Assembly (NCBI GenBank): GCA_028281075.1
Contig: JANQKO010000232.1
Coordinates: forward strand, 1-11,919
Direction of reading: 5' to 3'
Source: Alphaproteobacteria bacterium
Lineage (GTDB): Bacteria > Pseudomonadota > Alphaproteobacteria > GCA-2731375
DNA length: 11,919 nt
Positions 5,645-11,919 of this stretch are shown in pieces. A model generated the notes under the pieces. It saw nothing but the letters and a program-made list of their open reading frames with translations, had not been told where the DNA came from and did not search any database. Both the position numbers and the translations under genes were made by a program. Every line of letters begins with the position of its first letter. The stretch's first letter is position 1.

Positions 5645-6286
5645 ATGACCAGAGGGATGGGGTTCGCCGCCGGCCTGGCGGCGCTGATCGGGCTGGCGGG
5701 CTGCGCCGGCATGGACAAGCCGGCCTGCGTCGCCGCCGACTGGCATACCATCGGCTATAACGACGGCGTCCAGGGCCGTGCGCTCGACGCGCTCGAACGG
5801 CACACCGACGACTGCGCCCGGCATGGCGCGCCGCCGCGGCTCGAGGCCTACATGACCGGCCGCCAGTCCGGCCTGGTGGTGTTCTGCCAGCCCTGGCAGG
5901 GCTATGGCCACGGGCTCCGCAACAAGGCCTATGCCGGCGTCTGCCCGGCCCGCCTCGAGCCCGGTTTCCTCGCCGCCTTCCATGACGGCCGTCGCCAGCA
6001 CCGGCTTCAATCGGCCTACGACAACCTGCGCCGCCGAGTCCGCCGCGCCGATCGCCGCATCGAGAACCTCGACGCCGACCTCGACGAGAGGGAGCGCCGC
6101 CTGGTCGCCACGGACCTCGGCACCGGAGAGCGTCATGCGCTGATCGACGAGATCCGCCGCCTGGCCGAGGCGCGCGGCCGGCTCCACCAGCAACTGCCGG
6201 CGCTCGAATCCCGGCTCGTCGACGCCGACGCCGAGCTCGCCGCCCACCAGGCCGCCATGGCCCGGCGCTATCCCGGCGGCGGCTGA
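5645..6286 (+). CDS. DUF2799-type lipoprotein with C-terminal coiled coil
   Basis: A 213-aa protein. The N-terminus is a lipoprotein signal: TRG, the hydrophobic FAAGLAALIGLAGC (7-20) and a lipobox with Cys20, so it is probably membrane-anchored in the envelope. Residues about 28-118 match the DUF2799 pattern: C-x4-DW-x2-IGYNDG (28-41), DDC (55-57), YMTGRQSGLVVFC (69-81), GYGHGLRNKAYAGVC (86-100) and FHDGRRQ (112-118). Residues 119-205 are charged and heptad-like (NLRRRVRRADRRIENLDADL, then a further helix), predicting a long coiled coil. ATG 5645 has AGGGGAG (5631-5637) 7 nt upstream. The function of this family is not known to me. The gene diverges from alkB and converges on the aminotransferase with only 19 bp between the stops. 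Confidence 0.88.
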   Translation: MTRGMGFAAGLAALIGLAGCAGMDKPACVAADWHTIGYNDGVQGRALDALERHTDDCARHGAPPRLEAYMTGRQSGLVVFCQPWQGYGHGLRNKAYAGVCPARLEPGFLAAFHDGRRQHRLQSAYDNLRRRVRRADRRIENLDADLDERERRLVATDLGTGERHALIDEIRRLAEARGRLHQQLPALESRLVDADAELAAHQAAMARRYPGGG

Positions 6287-6305
6287 ACCGATTGAGGCTC
6301 CACAG

Positions 6306-7442
6306 CTAGGCCCCCCGTATGTCGCGGATCGCCGCGCCCAGCTCGGCGATGCCGTCGCGGATCGCGTCGACCGGCGGGAACCCGAAGGCGAGCCGGATAT
6401 AGGGCCCGGCCTGGCCGTGGATGTGAAAGTTCGCGCCGTCGGCGAAGGTCACGCCGCGCGCCTCGGCCGCCGTCTGCAGCGCCGGCACGGACACGTCGTC
6501 CGGCAGCCTGAGCCAGATGAACAGCCCGCCCACCGGGCGTGACCAGGAGCAAAGGTTGCCGAGCTCGCTTTCGAGCGCGGCCAGCATGGCGTCGCGCTTG
6601 GTCTTCAGCGCCGCGTTCGCCATCTCGACATGCTGCCACAGCCGGCCGTCGAGATAGGCCGCCGTCAGGGCCGCGGCCAGCGTGTTCGGCCCGGCGTCGT
6701 TGCGGAAGGCCAGGATGCGCTCCAGCATCTCCGGCGCCGCCGTCAGATAGCCGAGCCGCACGCCCGGCGCGAAGATCTTCGACAGCGAGCAGATATAGAT
6801 CTGCCGCGGTCCCGGATCGAGCGCGTAGAGCGCCGGCGGCTTCTCGCCCTCGAAATGCACGTCGCCATAGCAATTGTCCTCGACCACGACGCAGTCGTGC
6901 TTCGCCGCGATCTCGACCAGCGCCTGCCGCCGGTCGCGCGGCATCATCGCCCCCGTCGGGTTCTGATACGTCGCCAGCGTATAGATGAACCGCGGCCGCC
7001 GCCCTTCGGCCGCCAGCCGGTCCATCACCTCGGCCAGGTCGTCCGTCCGCATGCCCTGCGCGTCCTGCGCCACGCCGACCATCTCGATGCCCATGGCGTC
7101 GAAGGCCCGGATCGTGCCGACATAGTTGTGCGCCTCCATCACCACGCACTTGTCGCCGCCGGCGTCGATGTCCGCGCATAGCGTCTCGGCCACCAGCGTG
7201 ATCGCCTGCATCGACCCGTTGGTCAGCACGATATGGTCGGGATCGATCCGCACCCCCTCGCGGTCATGCTCGCGTTCGGCCATCAGCCGCCGCATCCGCG
7301 CGTGCCCCAGCTTGCCCGGATACCGGTTCAGCTCGACCGTCAGCTCCGGTATCGCCGCCGCGGCCGCCGCGGCGAAATCCTCGGCCGGAAACGTCTCGGG
7401 ATTGGTGTTGCCGGTGGCGAAGTCATAGGGCGGCGTGGTCAT
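6306..7442 (-). CDS. PLP-dependent aminotransferase, class I/II (2-aminoadipate / MocR-type catalytic domain)
   Basis: A 378-aa fold-type I aminotransferase. It transfers an amino group between an amino acid and a 2-oxo acid via pyridoxal phosphate. Visible: YPGKLGHARMR (41-51) at the N-terminal substrate region, LTNGSMQAI (73-81) for cofactor phosphate, YQNPTG (159-164, N161), VVVEDNCYGD (185-194, D189 and Y192), the Schiff-base lysine in CSLSKIFAPGVRLGY (218-232, K222) and YIRLAFGF (348-355, R350 for the substrate carboxylate). There is no N-terminal GntR-type DNA-binding domain, so it is an enzyme and not a MocR regulator. ATG 7442 has GAGGAGA 9 nt upstream. The closest named families are LysN-like or aromatic/branched-chain aminotransferases; the substrate cannot be fixed. 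A decayed copy of the first 45 or so codons of a homologue lies at 8892-9022. Confidence 0.92.
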   Translation of the reverse strand: MTTPPYDFATGNTNPETFPAEDFAAAAAAAIPELTVELNRYPGKLGHARMRRLMAEREHDREGVRIDPDHIVLTNGSMQAITLVAETLCADIDAGGDKCVVMEAHNYVGTIRAFDAMGIEMVGVAQDAQGMRTDDLAEVMDRLAAEGRRPRFIYTLATYQNPTGAMMPRDRRQALVEIAAKHDCVVVEDNCYGDVHFEGEKPPALYALDPGPRQIYICSLSKIFAPGVRLGYLTAAPEMLERILAFRNDAGPNTLAAALTAAYLDGRLWQHVEMANAALKTKRDAMLAALESELGNLCSWSRPVGGLFIWLRLPDDVSVPALQTAAEARGVTFADGANFHIHGQAGPYIRLAFGFPPVDAIRDGIAELGAAIRDIRGA

Positions 7443-7513
7443 GACGCGGGTCTCCTCGCGGGCGTGGTGGGCGAGGGAGTGAGTATAGGACAGGTCCGCG
7501 TGATGCGTCGCCG

Positions 7514-8113
7514 CTATCCCGGCGCTGTCGTCAGCGTGATGTCGTATTCGTCGAGCATGTCGAGGATGTCGGCATGTTCGGCCAGCGGCGCGACCTGCAC
7601 AGACTCGAGCCGGTCGAACGCACGGTCGAACACGGCGACGCAGGCCTCCCCGGTGAAGCGCGAACGATAGAGAAACCCGTCGGCTTCCGGCACGCTGGCA
7701 TGCACCGCCGCCGAGAGCGCTCGGCCCGCCGCATGGTTGGTGTCGTGCGCCACCGCTGTCGGCGCCCCGATGCGGATCGGTCCGTCACCGCGCAGGTCGA
7801 CCAGCCATAGCGGTCGTGTTGACCGCAGGGTCACTACCAGCCGCGCCTCGATGTCGGCCAACGGCAGCATGCGGCGGCTGCGGCGCGTGAAGCGGTCGCG
7901 CGCCACCACCTCCCAGAACCCGCAGCGCACGGCTTCCGCAGCGTAGAGCACGGCATAGGCGCCTGCCGGGTTGCTGAAACGGCTCGGCGACGGCGCCGCG
8001 CCCAGCGGCGTGTCGGCATGCTGCTTGCCGATGATTCGAAAGAACGATGACAGGTTGACCGCCTGCAACCGGCCGCGGATGCGTGCCGGGTCATAGCCGC
8101 GGGGGGCCGGCAT
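7514..8113 (-). CDS. RES-domain toxin (NAD+-degrading toxin family)
   Basis: A 199-aa RES-family protein. Family members characterised as toxins destroy NAD+ (glycohydrolase or phosphorylase activity). Visible: the first conserved Arg in FFRI (R26), then PSRFSNP (43-49, R45), AYAVLYAAE (52-60, Y57), GFWEVVARDRF (65-75, E68) and the late Ser in GFLYRSRFTGEACVAVF (146-162, S151), which together give the R-E-S signature. Length is usual for the family. It starts 35 nt downstream of the antitoxin on the same strand, in the usual antitoxin-toxin order, so it should be expressed from the antitoxin promoter. The ribosome site is weak (GGCGGAC about 10 nt upstream), which would keep toxin synthesis below antitoxin synthesis (inference). 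It ends 71 bp before the aminotransferase start. All key residues are present, so I see no sign of decay. Confidence 0.88.
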   Translation of the reverse strand: MPAPRGYDPARIRGRLQAVNLSSFFRIIGKQHADTPLGAAPSPSRFSNPAGAYAVLYAAEAVRCGFWEVVARDRFTRRSRRMLPLADIEARLVVTLRSTRPLWLVDLRGDGPIRIGAPTAVAHDTNHAAGRALSAAVHASVPEADGFLYRSRFTGEACVAVFDRAFDRLESVQVAPLAEHADILDMLDEYDITLTTAPG

Positions 8114-8148
8114 CGATGGCCGTCCGCCGCCTTCCGACCCGCCGGCGC

Positions 8149-8751
8149 TTAGGTGAAATCACCCTGCGCATCGCCCCGCGCCGCCGCGGCCACGATGTCG
8201 GCGTCGCCCCGGCGCAGCCGCGACAGCGGCGTCTTGCCGTCAAGTGCGGGCGACGGCGTGGTCAGCCAGGCCCAGGCCGCATAGCCGTCCGCGAACAGCG
8301 GCACCACGCGGTCCAGCCCCTCGGGCGGCTGACCGCGTGCGTCAAGCTGTCCGGCCGGGAACACATAGCCGCGCTTCGCCCCCTGCCAGCCGACGATGCG
8401 GCCTTTCTTGCGCCAGTCATGCACCGACTGGCGTGTCTTCAGCCCGGCCCGCCGCGCCATCTCGTCCGCCGTCAGCAGTTCCTCGGCCGTGCCCGTCCGC
8501 GTCCGCGCCGCCAACCGCCGTCGCGCCGCGTCGGCCCCGACCCGTGCCGCCGCACCACGATCGCCCAGCGTCTCGACCGCGTTGCCCCTGCCGGCATCCG
8601 CCACGATGGTCCGCGCCGCTACCGCCAGTGCACTCCGAACCACATCCGGCCGTGCCACTAGCGCCGCCACGTCGTCCGCCGGCAGCACGTCGACGGCATC
8701 CCGCATCACATCGACGAGGTCGTCACGGACCTGTGCTAGTGTCTGTGCCAT
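8149..8751 (-). CDS. Antitoxin of the Xre/MbcA/ParS type paired with the RES toxin
   Basis: A 200-aa protein. The C-terminus (about 150-200) is the toxin-binding domain: PLFADGYAAWAWLTTPSPAL, then DGKTPLSRLRRG and AAARGDAQGDF. A central helix-turn-helix-like block (ELLTADEMARRAGLKTRQSV, 91-110, continuing HDWRKKGRIVGWQGAKRGYV) is the likely DNA-binding part. The N-terminal 90 residues are Ala/Asp/Arg-rich helices. It should neutralise the RES toxin and repress its own promoter (known for the family; inferred here). I chose ATG 8751, preceded by GGGAAGTGGG, because the frame's earlier ATGs (8847, 8814) lie upstream of or inside the predicted promoter and operator, so a transcript starting near 8796 would not contain them. 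The extra residues they add are also unlike the family. Confidence 0.85.
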   Translation of the reverse strand: MAQTLAQVRDDLVDVMRDAVDVLPADDVAALVARPDVVRSALAVAARTIVADAGRGNAVETLGDRGAAARVGADAARRRLAARTRTGTAEELLTADEMARRAGLKTRQSVHDWRKKGRIVGWQGAKRGYVFPAGQLDARGQPPEGLDRVVPLFADGYAAWAWLTTPSPALDGKTPLSRLRRGDADIVAAAARGDAQGDFT

Positions 8752-8794
8752 CCCACTTCCCGCTGCTGTCCTCTGCCGGTCATGTATCATTCTT

Positions 8795-8823
8795 ATAGAC
8801 GAAATATCGTCCATTCCGTCTAT
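8795..8823. promoter_or_regulatory. Inverted repeat, probable antitoxin operator
   Basis: ATAGACG (8795-8801) and CGTCTAT (8817-8823) are perfect inverse complements separated by 15 nt. The repeat covers the predicted -10 hexamer, the spacer and the transcription start of the toxin-antitoxin promoter. This is the placement expected for autorepression by the antitoxin or the antitoxin-toxin complex. Confidence 0.55.
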
Positions 8824-8831
8824 TTTGTCAA
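8803..8831 (-). promoter_or_regulatory. Sigma-70-type promoter for the toxin-antitoxin operon
   Basis: On the minus strand, TTGACA (8831-8826) is a perfect -35; 17 nt later GATATT (8808-8803) is a 4/6 match to the -10. The start would be near 8796, giving a leader of about 45 nt before ATG 8751. An alternative TATAAG further downstream is 28 nt from the -35 and too far to pair with it. Confidence 0.55.
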
Positions 8832-8891
8832 GGTGTAGGGGTGACATTACGGCAGTGAGCCAACCGCCGCGTTAAGCAAAATTAACCACAA

Positions 8892-9022
8892 ACTCGCATG
8901 CTGCAGCTTCCGCGGATAACAAGTCTACTCGATGGTCAGATTCGGAATCGCCGCCGCGGCAAATTACCTGTCGGAAACGTCTCGAGATTGGGGTTTTCCA
9001 TGGCAAAGTCAGAAGGCAACAT
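8892..9022 (-). pseudogene. 5' remnant of a second aminotransferase gene
   Basis: Read on the minus strand from ATG 9022, the sequence gives MLPSDFAMENPNLETFPTGN. This matches the start of the intact enzyme at 7442 (DFATGNTNPETFPAED). After a frameshift in the next codon the match continues as AAAIPNLTIE, a TAG stop, then TCYPRKLQHAS, against AAAIPELTVELNRYPGKLGHAR. The nucleotide match is also clear: ATCGCCGCCGCGG and CGGAAACGTCTCG are shared. About 45 codons survive; nothing further matches towards 8880. It is a diverged homologue, not a recent duplicate, and it is broken by a frameshift, a small Ala-codon deletion and a nonsense codon. It has the same orientation as the intact gene, and the toxin-antitoxin pair lies between the two. 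I checked this by eye only. Confidence 0.75.
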
Positions 9023-9073
9023 GATTCTGGTGTATAGATCAAGTTGTCAGATAATTACCATGTCTGTAAAGTA

Positions 9074-9700
9074 TTATCCAATATTCTGATTGCTAACAAA
9101 TAAATATGTTCTACCCCTCCAACTAAAATCTTCGCCATATGCTCTGAATTCTTTGGCGATAGCTTTGTCTTCTGGTGAAACATTAACTGCGAATTCCAAA
9201 AGATAGATGCCAGGTTTTGACACGAAAAATATGGTAGAATATGCGACCCTGGAGCTAGAGCGAAGTATGTTATGTTTAATTGAATCTACTCTATTTTCAA
9301 GAGCTGAAATACCCCAGATTTTATCGAATTTCAGATCATTGAACGATTTTCTACCATCGTCCTCGAATGTAAGGTGAGAAATTCGAAAAGGGTCAAAATC
9401 TTCGAAGTTTAAGAGAACATTCCGGCTGCCCTTATTAATAATCACAGCATTCACTTGAATCAAGAATTCTTTACTGGGGTTATTTAAATGAGATCCAGAT
9501 ACATCAATATTAACAACAGCTTGGTTTTCCAGTTCCTTTCTTAAACGAATCTCTTCAAGTTTGGCTCTGGAATTCATTCTGAGGGCTTTAAAGTTAAAAG
9601 CCGTCCAAGCTCCAGCTATCAACAACGCAAAAGAAAAAATTATACTTTCGAAAGAATCCAATATATCTTTATTTTCTAAAATCCAATAAAGAGATTCCAT
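9074..9700 (-). CDS. Unrecognised membrane-anchored protein encoded by AT-rich DNA
   Basis: A 208-aa product of no family I recognise. It has a short N-terminal tail, one hydrophobic segment (about 17-37, ESIIFSFALLIAGAWTAFNF), then a charged helix that could be coiled (RMNSRAKLEEIRLRKELENQ, 41-60). The C-terminal domain (about 61-205) is rich in beta-type segments (VVNIDVSG, FLIQVNAVIINKGS, GIYLLEFAVNVSP) and may be a beta-sandwich. Probable layout: inner-membrane anchor with the soluble domain on one side. Codon and base use is strikingly AT-rich against GC-rich neighbours, which indicates recent transfer. The start at ATG 9700 has only a weak GAGAG about 12 nt upstream. No partner gene of similar composition is present, so it is a lone cargo gene or the survivor of a larger island. 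Confidence 0.7.
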   Translation of the reverse strand: MESLYWILENKDILDSFESIIFSFALLIAGAWTAFNFKALRMNSRAKLEEIRLRKELENQAVVNIDVSGSHLNNPSKEFLIQVNAVIINKGSRNVLLNFEDFDPFRISHLTFEDDGRKSFNDLKFDKIWGISALENRVDSIKHNILRSSSRVAYSTIFFVSKPGIYLLEFAVNVSPEDKAIAKEFRAYGEDFSWRGRTYLFVSNQNIG

Positions 9701-10119
9701 GGATCAATATCTCTCTGAAAATTAAAAAATACTATCAATCAAGTAAGAATTTCCCCATCTCAGTTGATTTTTTACATCTGGGTACTGACATCAAAAGGCG
9801 AAGCAGTAGCGCGATTCCTGAGGTACATATGGACTCGATAACTCGTTCGAACGAGATCAAGCTATTTCAGAATAGTCTTAGCCCCATGAATGCCATTGGC
9901 AATCAGAACCTTCTTGCTGTTGTGTAATGGTTCGTCACGCCTTTCATGCATCAGACCGAAGATCCCCGAAGGCATCGCCGATCTTTACCTCGTCCGGTGC
10001 AGAGTATTCCAACACCGGCCATGCCGTGGTCCCTCTGCCTGCGGACAGGCGGAAGTGGGCCATGATAGCAAACGAATAGCGGGTAGGCCCCGCCGAAACC
10101 CGCCAGGGGCGTAGGCGGG
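9701..10119. other. Intergenic junction between the AT-rich gene and argG
   Basis: The 419-bp stretch shifts from AT-rich (to about 9950) to GC-rich. It holds a perfect 14-bp palindrome CTCGTTCGAACGAG (9842-9855). It also has a possible 39-codon frame on the minus strand at 10063-9944 (starts MAHFRLSAGRG, ends GDAFGDLRSDA) with no ribosome site; its codon use is plausible, but I cannot support it as a gene. Another short minus-strand stretch near 9870-9930 reads KKVLIANGIHGAKTIL before a stop and could be a gene fragment. No tRNA, integrase or IS end is recognisable. Confidence 0.5.
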
Positions 10120-10130
10120 CTACCGCCCCT
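10099..10130 (-). terminator. Possible argG 3'-end hairpins
   Basis: Two mutually exclusive hairpins overlap the argG stop. On the minus strand, AGGGGCG (10130-10124) pairs with CGCCCCT (10111-10105), and CCCGCC (10119-10114) pairs with GGCGGG (10104-10099), the latter followed by TTTC. The T-run is too short for a strong intrinsic terminator, so this is a weak call. Confidence 0.3.
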
Positions 10131-11328
10131 GCCGATGCAGCAACCTGAGCCGGAGCGCGTTCAGCTTGATGAAGCCCTGGGCGTCGCGCTGGTCGTAGAC
10201 GGTGTCTTCCTCGAAGGTCACGTGCTCGAGGCTGTAGAGGCTGTTGGGCGACTGGCGGCCGACGACGCTCACCGAGCCCTTGTAGAGCTTCAGGCGCACG
10301 GTGCCGCTGACCGCGCGCTGGCTTTCGTCGATGGCGGCCTGCAGCATGCGCCGCTCGGGTGAGAACCAGAAGCCGTTGTAGATCAGCTCGGCATAGCGCG
10401 GCATCAGTTCGTCTTTGAGGTGCATGGCGCCGCGGTCGAGCGTGATGCTCTCGATGCCGCGGTGCGCGGCCAACAGCACCGTGCCGCCGGGCGTCTCGTA
10501 GACGCCGCGTGACTTCATGCCGACGAACCGGCCCTCCACCAGGTCCAGGCGGCCGACGCCGTTGGCGCCGGCGAGGTCGTTGAGGCGCGTGAGCAACGCC
10601 GCCGGCGAGAGCGGCTCGCCGTCGACCGCCACCGCGTCGCCGTGCTCGAACTGGACCTCCACATAGGTCGGGCGGTCGGGCGCCTCTTCCGGGGCGACCG
10701 TGCGCGAGAAGACGAATTCGTCCGGCTCGTGCCAGGGGTCCTCCAGCGCCTTGCCCTCGGCCGAGATGTGCAAGAGGTTGGCGTCGACCGAGAACGGCGC
10801 CTCGCCGCGCTTGTCCTTGGCGATCGGGATCTGGTGCTTTTCCGCGAAGTCGATCAGGCGGGTGCGGCTGTCGAGGTCCCATTCCCGCCACGGCGCGATC
10901 ACGTGGACGTCCGGGTTCAGCGCGTAGTAGCTCAGCTCGTAGCGCACCTGGTCGTTGCCCTTGCCGGTGCTGCCGTGCGAGACGGCGTCCGCCCCGGTCT
11001 CGGCCGCGATCTCGATCTGGCGCTTGGCGATCAGCGGCCGGGCGATCGAGGTGCCCAGCAGATAGGCGCCCTCGTAGAGCGCGTTCGCCCGGAACATCGG
11101 AAAGACGAAGTCGCGCACGAACTCCTCGCGCAGGTCCTCGATATAGATCTCGCGCACGCCCAGCATCTCGGCCTTGGCGCGGGCCGGCTCCAGCTCCTCG
11201 CCCTGGCCCAGGTCGGCGGTGAAGGTCACCACCTCGCAGTCATACTCGGTCTGCAGCCACTTCAGGATCACCGACGTGTCGAGCCCGCCGGAATAGGCCA
11301 GCACGACCTTCTTCACCTCGCCCGTCAT
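10120..11328 (-). CDS. argG: Argininosuccinate synthase
   Basis: A 402-aa enzyme of arginine biosynthesis. It joins citrulline and aspartate with ATP, giving argininosuccinate, AMP and pyrophosphate. The ATP-pyrophosphatase loop is VVLAYSGGLDTSVILKWL (8-25, S13-G-G-L-D17). Also visible are TADLGQGEE (37-45), GTSIARPLIAKRQIEIA (92-108), the family signature SHGSTGKGNDQVRYE (117-131) and, later, GRFVGMKSRGVYETPGG. Length is normal and no residue appears lost. I chose ATG 11328, with GAGG 9-10 nt upstream; the frame is open upstream to 11409, but that part is Pro/Arg-rich and unlike the family. It lies 102 bp downstream of the MAPEG gene, and rlmN precedes that, all on one strand, so read-through from rlmN is likely. 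I see no arginine-type operator in the 102-bp gap. Confidence 0.98.
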   Translation of the reverse strand: MTGEVKKVVLAYSGGLDTSVILKWLQTEYDCEVVTFTADLGQGEELEPARAKAEMLGVREIYIEDLREEFVRDFVFPMFRANALYEGAYLLGTSIARPLIAKRQIEIAAETGADAVSHGSTGKGNDQVRYELSYYALNPDVHVIAPWREWDLDSRTRLIDFAEKHQIPIAKDKRGEAPFSVDANLLHISAEGKALEDPWHEPDEFVFSRTVAPEEAPDRPTYVEVQFEHGDAVAVDGEPLSPAALLTRLNDLAGANGVGRLDLVEGRFVGMKSRGVYETPGGTVLLAAHRGIESITLDRGAMHLKDELMPRYAELIYNGFWFSPERRMLQAAIDESQRAVSGTVRLKLYKGSVSVVGRQSPNSLYSLEHVTFEEDTVYDQRDAQGFIKLNALRLRLLHRQGR

Positions 11329-11430
11329 CTTCGCGCGCCTCATGCACAGGGGTTGGGGATCGGGGGCCGGGCAACGGGCCCCCGCGAACGGCGGCGAACC
11401 TACAGCCAAGCCCCTGGTCGGGCAAGTGAG

Positions 11431-11823
11431 CTAAAGCGCGATGAACTGGTAGATCGAAAACAAGGCGCCGACGCCGATGGCGGTCCAGGTGGCGACGGTG
11501 CCGGCGGCGCGGCCGAAGCTGACGCCGATGCTGCCCGACAGGCCCCAGGCATGCAGCAGCCGGCCGACCACCAGCGCCAGGCCCAGCCCGTGCAGCAACG
11601 GCGCCGGCCCGCCGTTCAGCTCGATCAGCGCCATCAGGATCAGCGCGATCGGCGCGTATTCGATGAAGTTGCCGTGCACGCGCACGGCCCGGCCCAGCAC
11701 GTCGGAGCCCTCGTAGCCGATGCCGATCCGGGTCCTGCCGCGCAGGACGGCGATGCGGGCCGACAGCGCGATCAGCACCAGGGCGAGCACGGCGGCATAG
11801 AGCGCGGTGACGGCGACGGGCAT
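11431..11823 (-). CDS. MAPEG-family inner-membrane protein
   Basis: A 130-aa protein with four hydrophobic segments (about 4-26, 57-70, 78-95, 107-127). The MAPEG signature lies between the first and second: RAVRVHGNFIEYAPIALIL (45-63), with R48, H50, N52, E55 and Y56 at the family positions. MAPEG proteins include glutathione S-transferases and related enzymes of membranes; this short bacterial branch (YecN-like) has no assigned substrate. ATG 11823 has GGAGGG 6 nt upstream. It starts 10 bp after the rlmN stop and ends 102 bp before argG, so it is probably in the same transcript. Confidence 0.88.
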   Translation of the reverse strand: MPVAVTALYAAVLALVLIALSARIAVLRGRTRIGIGYEGSDVLGRAVRVHGNFIEYAPIALILMALIELNGGPAPLLHGLGLALVVGRLLHAWGLSGSIGVSFGRAAGTVATWTAIGVGALFSIYQFIAL

Positions 11824-11833
11824 GGCACCCTCC

Positions 11834-11919
11834 TCAGGCGGCGGCCGGGCGCCGGCTGGCCCGCGGCTTCTCGCTCGCCGACTTCAACTGGCCGCAGGCG
11901 GCCATGATGTCGCGGCCGC
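11834..11919 (-). CDS. rlmN: Dual-specificity 23S rRNA/tRNA adenine methyltransferase RlmN, C-terminal end only
   Basis: Only the last 27 codons are inside the window. They read GRDIMAACGQLKSASEKPR and end in RRPAAA before TGA. The GxDI-x-AACGQL block is the conserved C-terminal motif of RlmN, where the Cys forms the transient covalent link to the methylated adenine C2 (A2503 in 23S rRNA and A37 in some tRNAs; radical SAM enzyme). The tail after it is Arg/Ala-rich and variable. The rest of the gene lies beyond the window edge, so integrity cannot be judged. Confidence 0.85.
   Translation of the reverse strand, partial: GRDIMAACGQLKSASEKPRASRRPAAA

Noticed and set aside
9835..9860. tRNA T-arm-like sequence (GTTCGAAC).
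   Set aside because: A 7-nt loop with a 5-bp stem cannot be formed around it, and no acceptor or anticodon arms are found upstream.
9944..10063. A possible 39-codon gene on the minus strand.
   Set aside because: There is no ribosome site, no recognised family and it is very short; the codon use is plausible, so it is mentioned in the intergenic entry but not called.
10642..11907. A 421-codon plus-strand frame across argG and the MAPEG gene.
   Set aside because: It is antisense to argG, which is certain from its motifs, and its translation is low-complexity (Arg/Gly/His/Gln-rich).

Overview
The window reads as chromosomal DNA of a GC-rich alphaproteobacterium, probably of the Rhodospirillales type. 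The support is the strongly G/C-ending codons, the rlmN C-terminus next to argG, E. coli-like alkB and msrA, and short palindromic repeats of a kind common in alphaproteobacteria. The genus cannot be fixed from the sequence.

Layout. 1-684: 3' part of an FAD/NAD(P)H reductase. 740-1222 (-): a stand-alone receiver-like protein that has lost the phosphorylation-switch residues. 1509-3316 (+): an alpha/beta hydrolase, then an exported class D (OXA-type) beta-lactamase with all active-site motifs. 3317-4044: no gene, but a mosaic of large imperfect palindromes built from 8-nt units, preceded by a short palindrome just after the beta-lactamase stop. 4045-5394 (-): alkB then msrA, a probable damage-repair pair (alkylated nucleic acids, oxidised methionine). 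5645-6286 (+): a DUF2799-type lipoprotein with a long coiled-coil tail. 6306-7442 (-): a PLP-dependent aminotransferase.

7443-10119 is accessory in character. It holds a toxin-antitoxin pair (Xre/MbcA/ParS-type antitoxin and RES-domain toxin) whose promoter lies inside an inverted repeat, a decayed 5' fragment of a second aminotransferase gene, and an AT-rich gene for an unrecognised membrane-anchored protein. The pair therefore sits between an intact aminotransferase and the remnant of a homologue in the same orientation, which suggests a duplication or insertion scar.

10120-11919 (-) returns to core genome: the end of rlmN (23S rRNA/tRNA methyltransferase), a small MAPEG-family membrane protein and argG (argininosuccinate synthase), closely spaced on one strand and probably co-transcribed.

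The points most worth a second look are the aminotransferase remnant beside the toxin-antitoxin locus, the nested palindrome array, the degenerate receiver and the AT-rich membrane protein. I do not see a clearly new multi-gene system.
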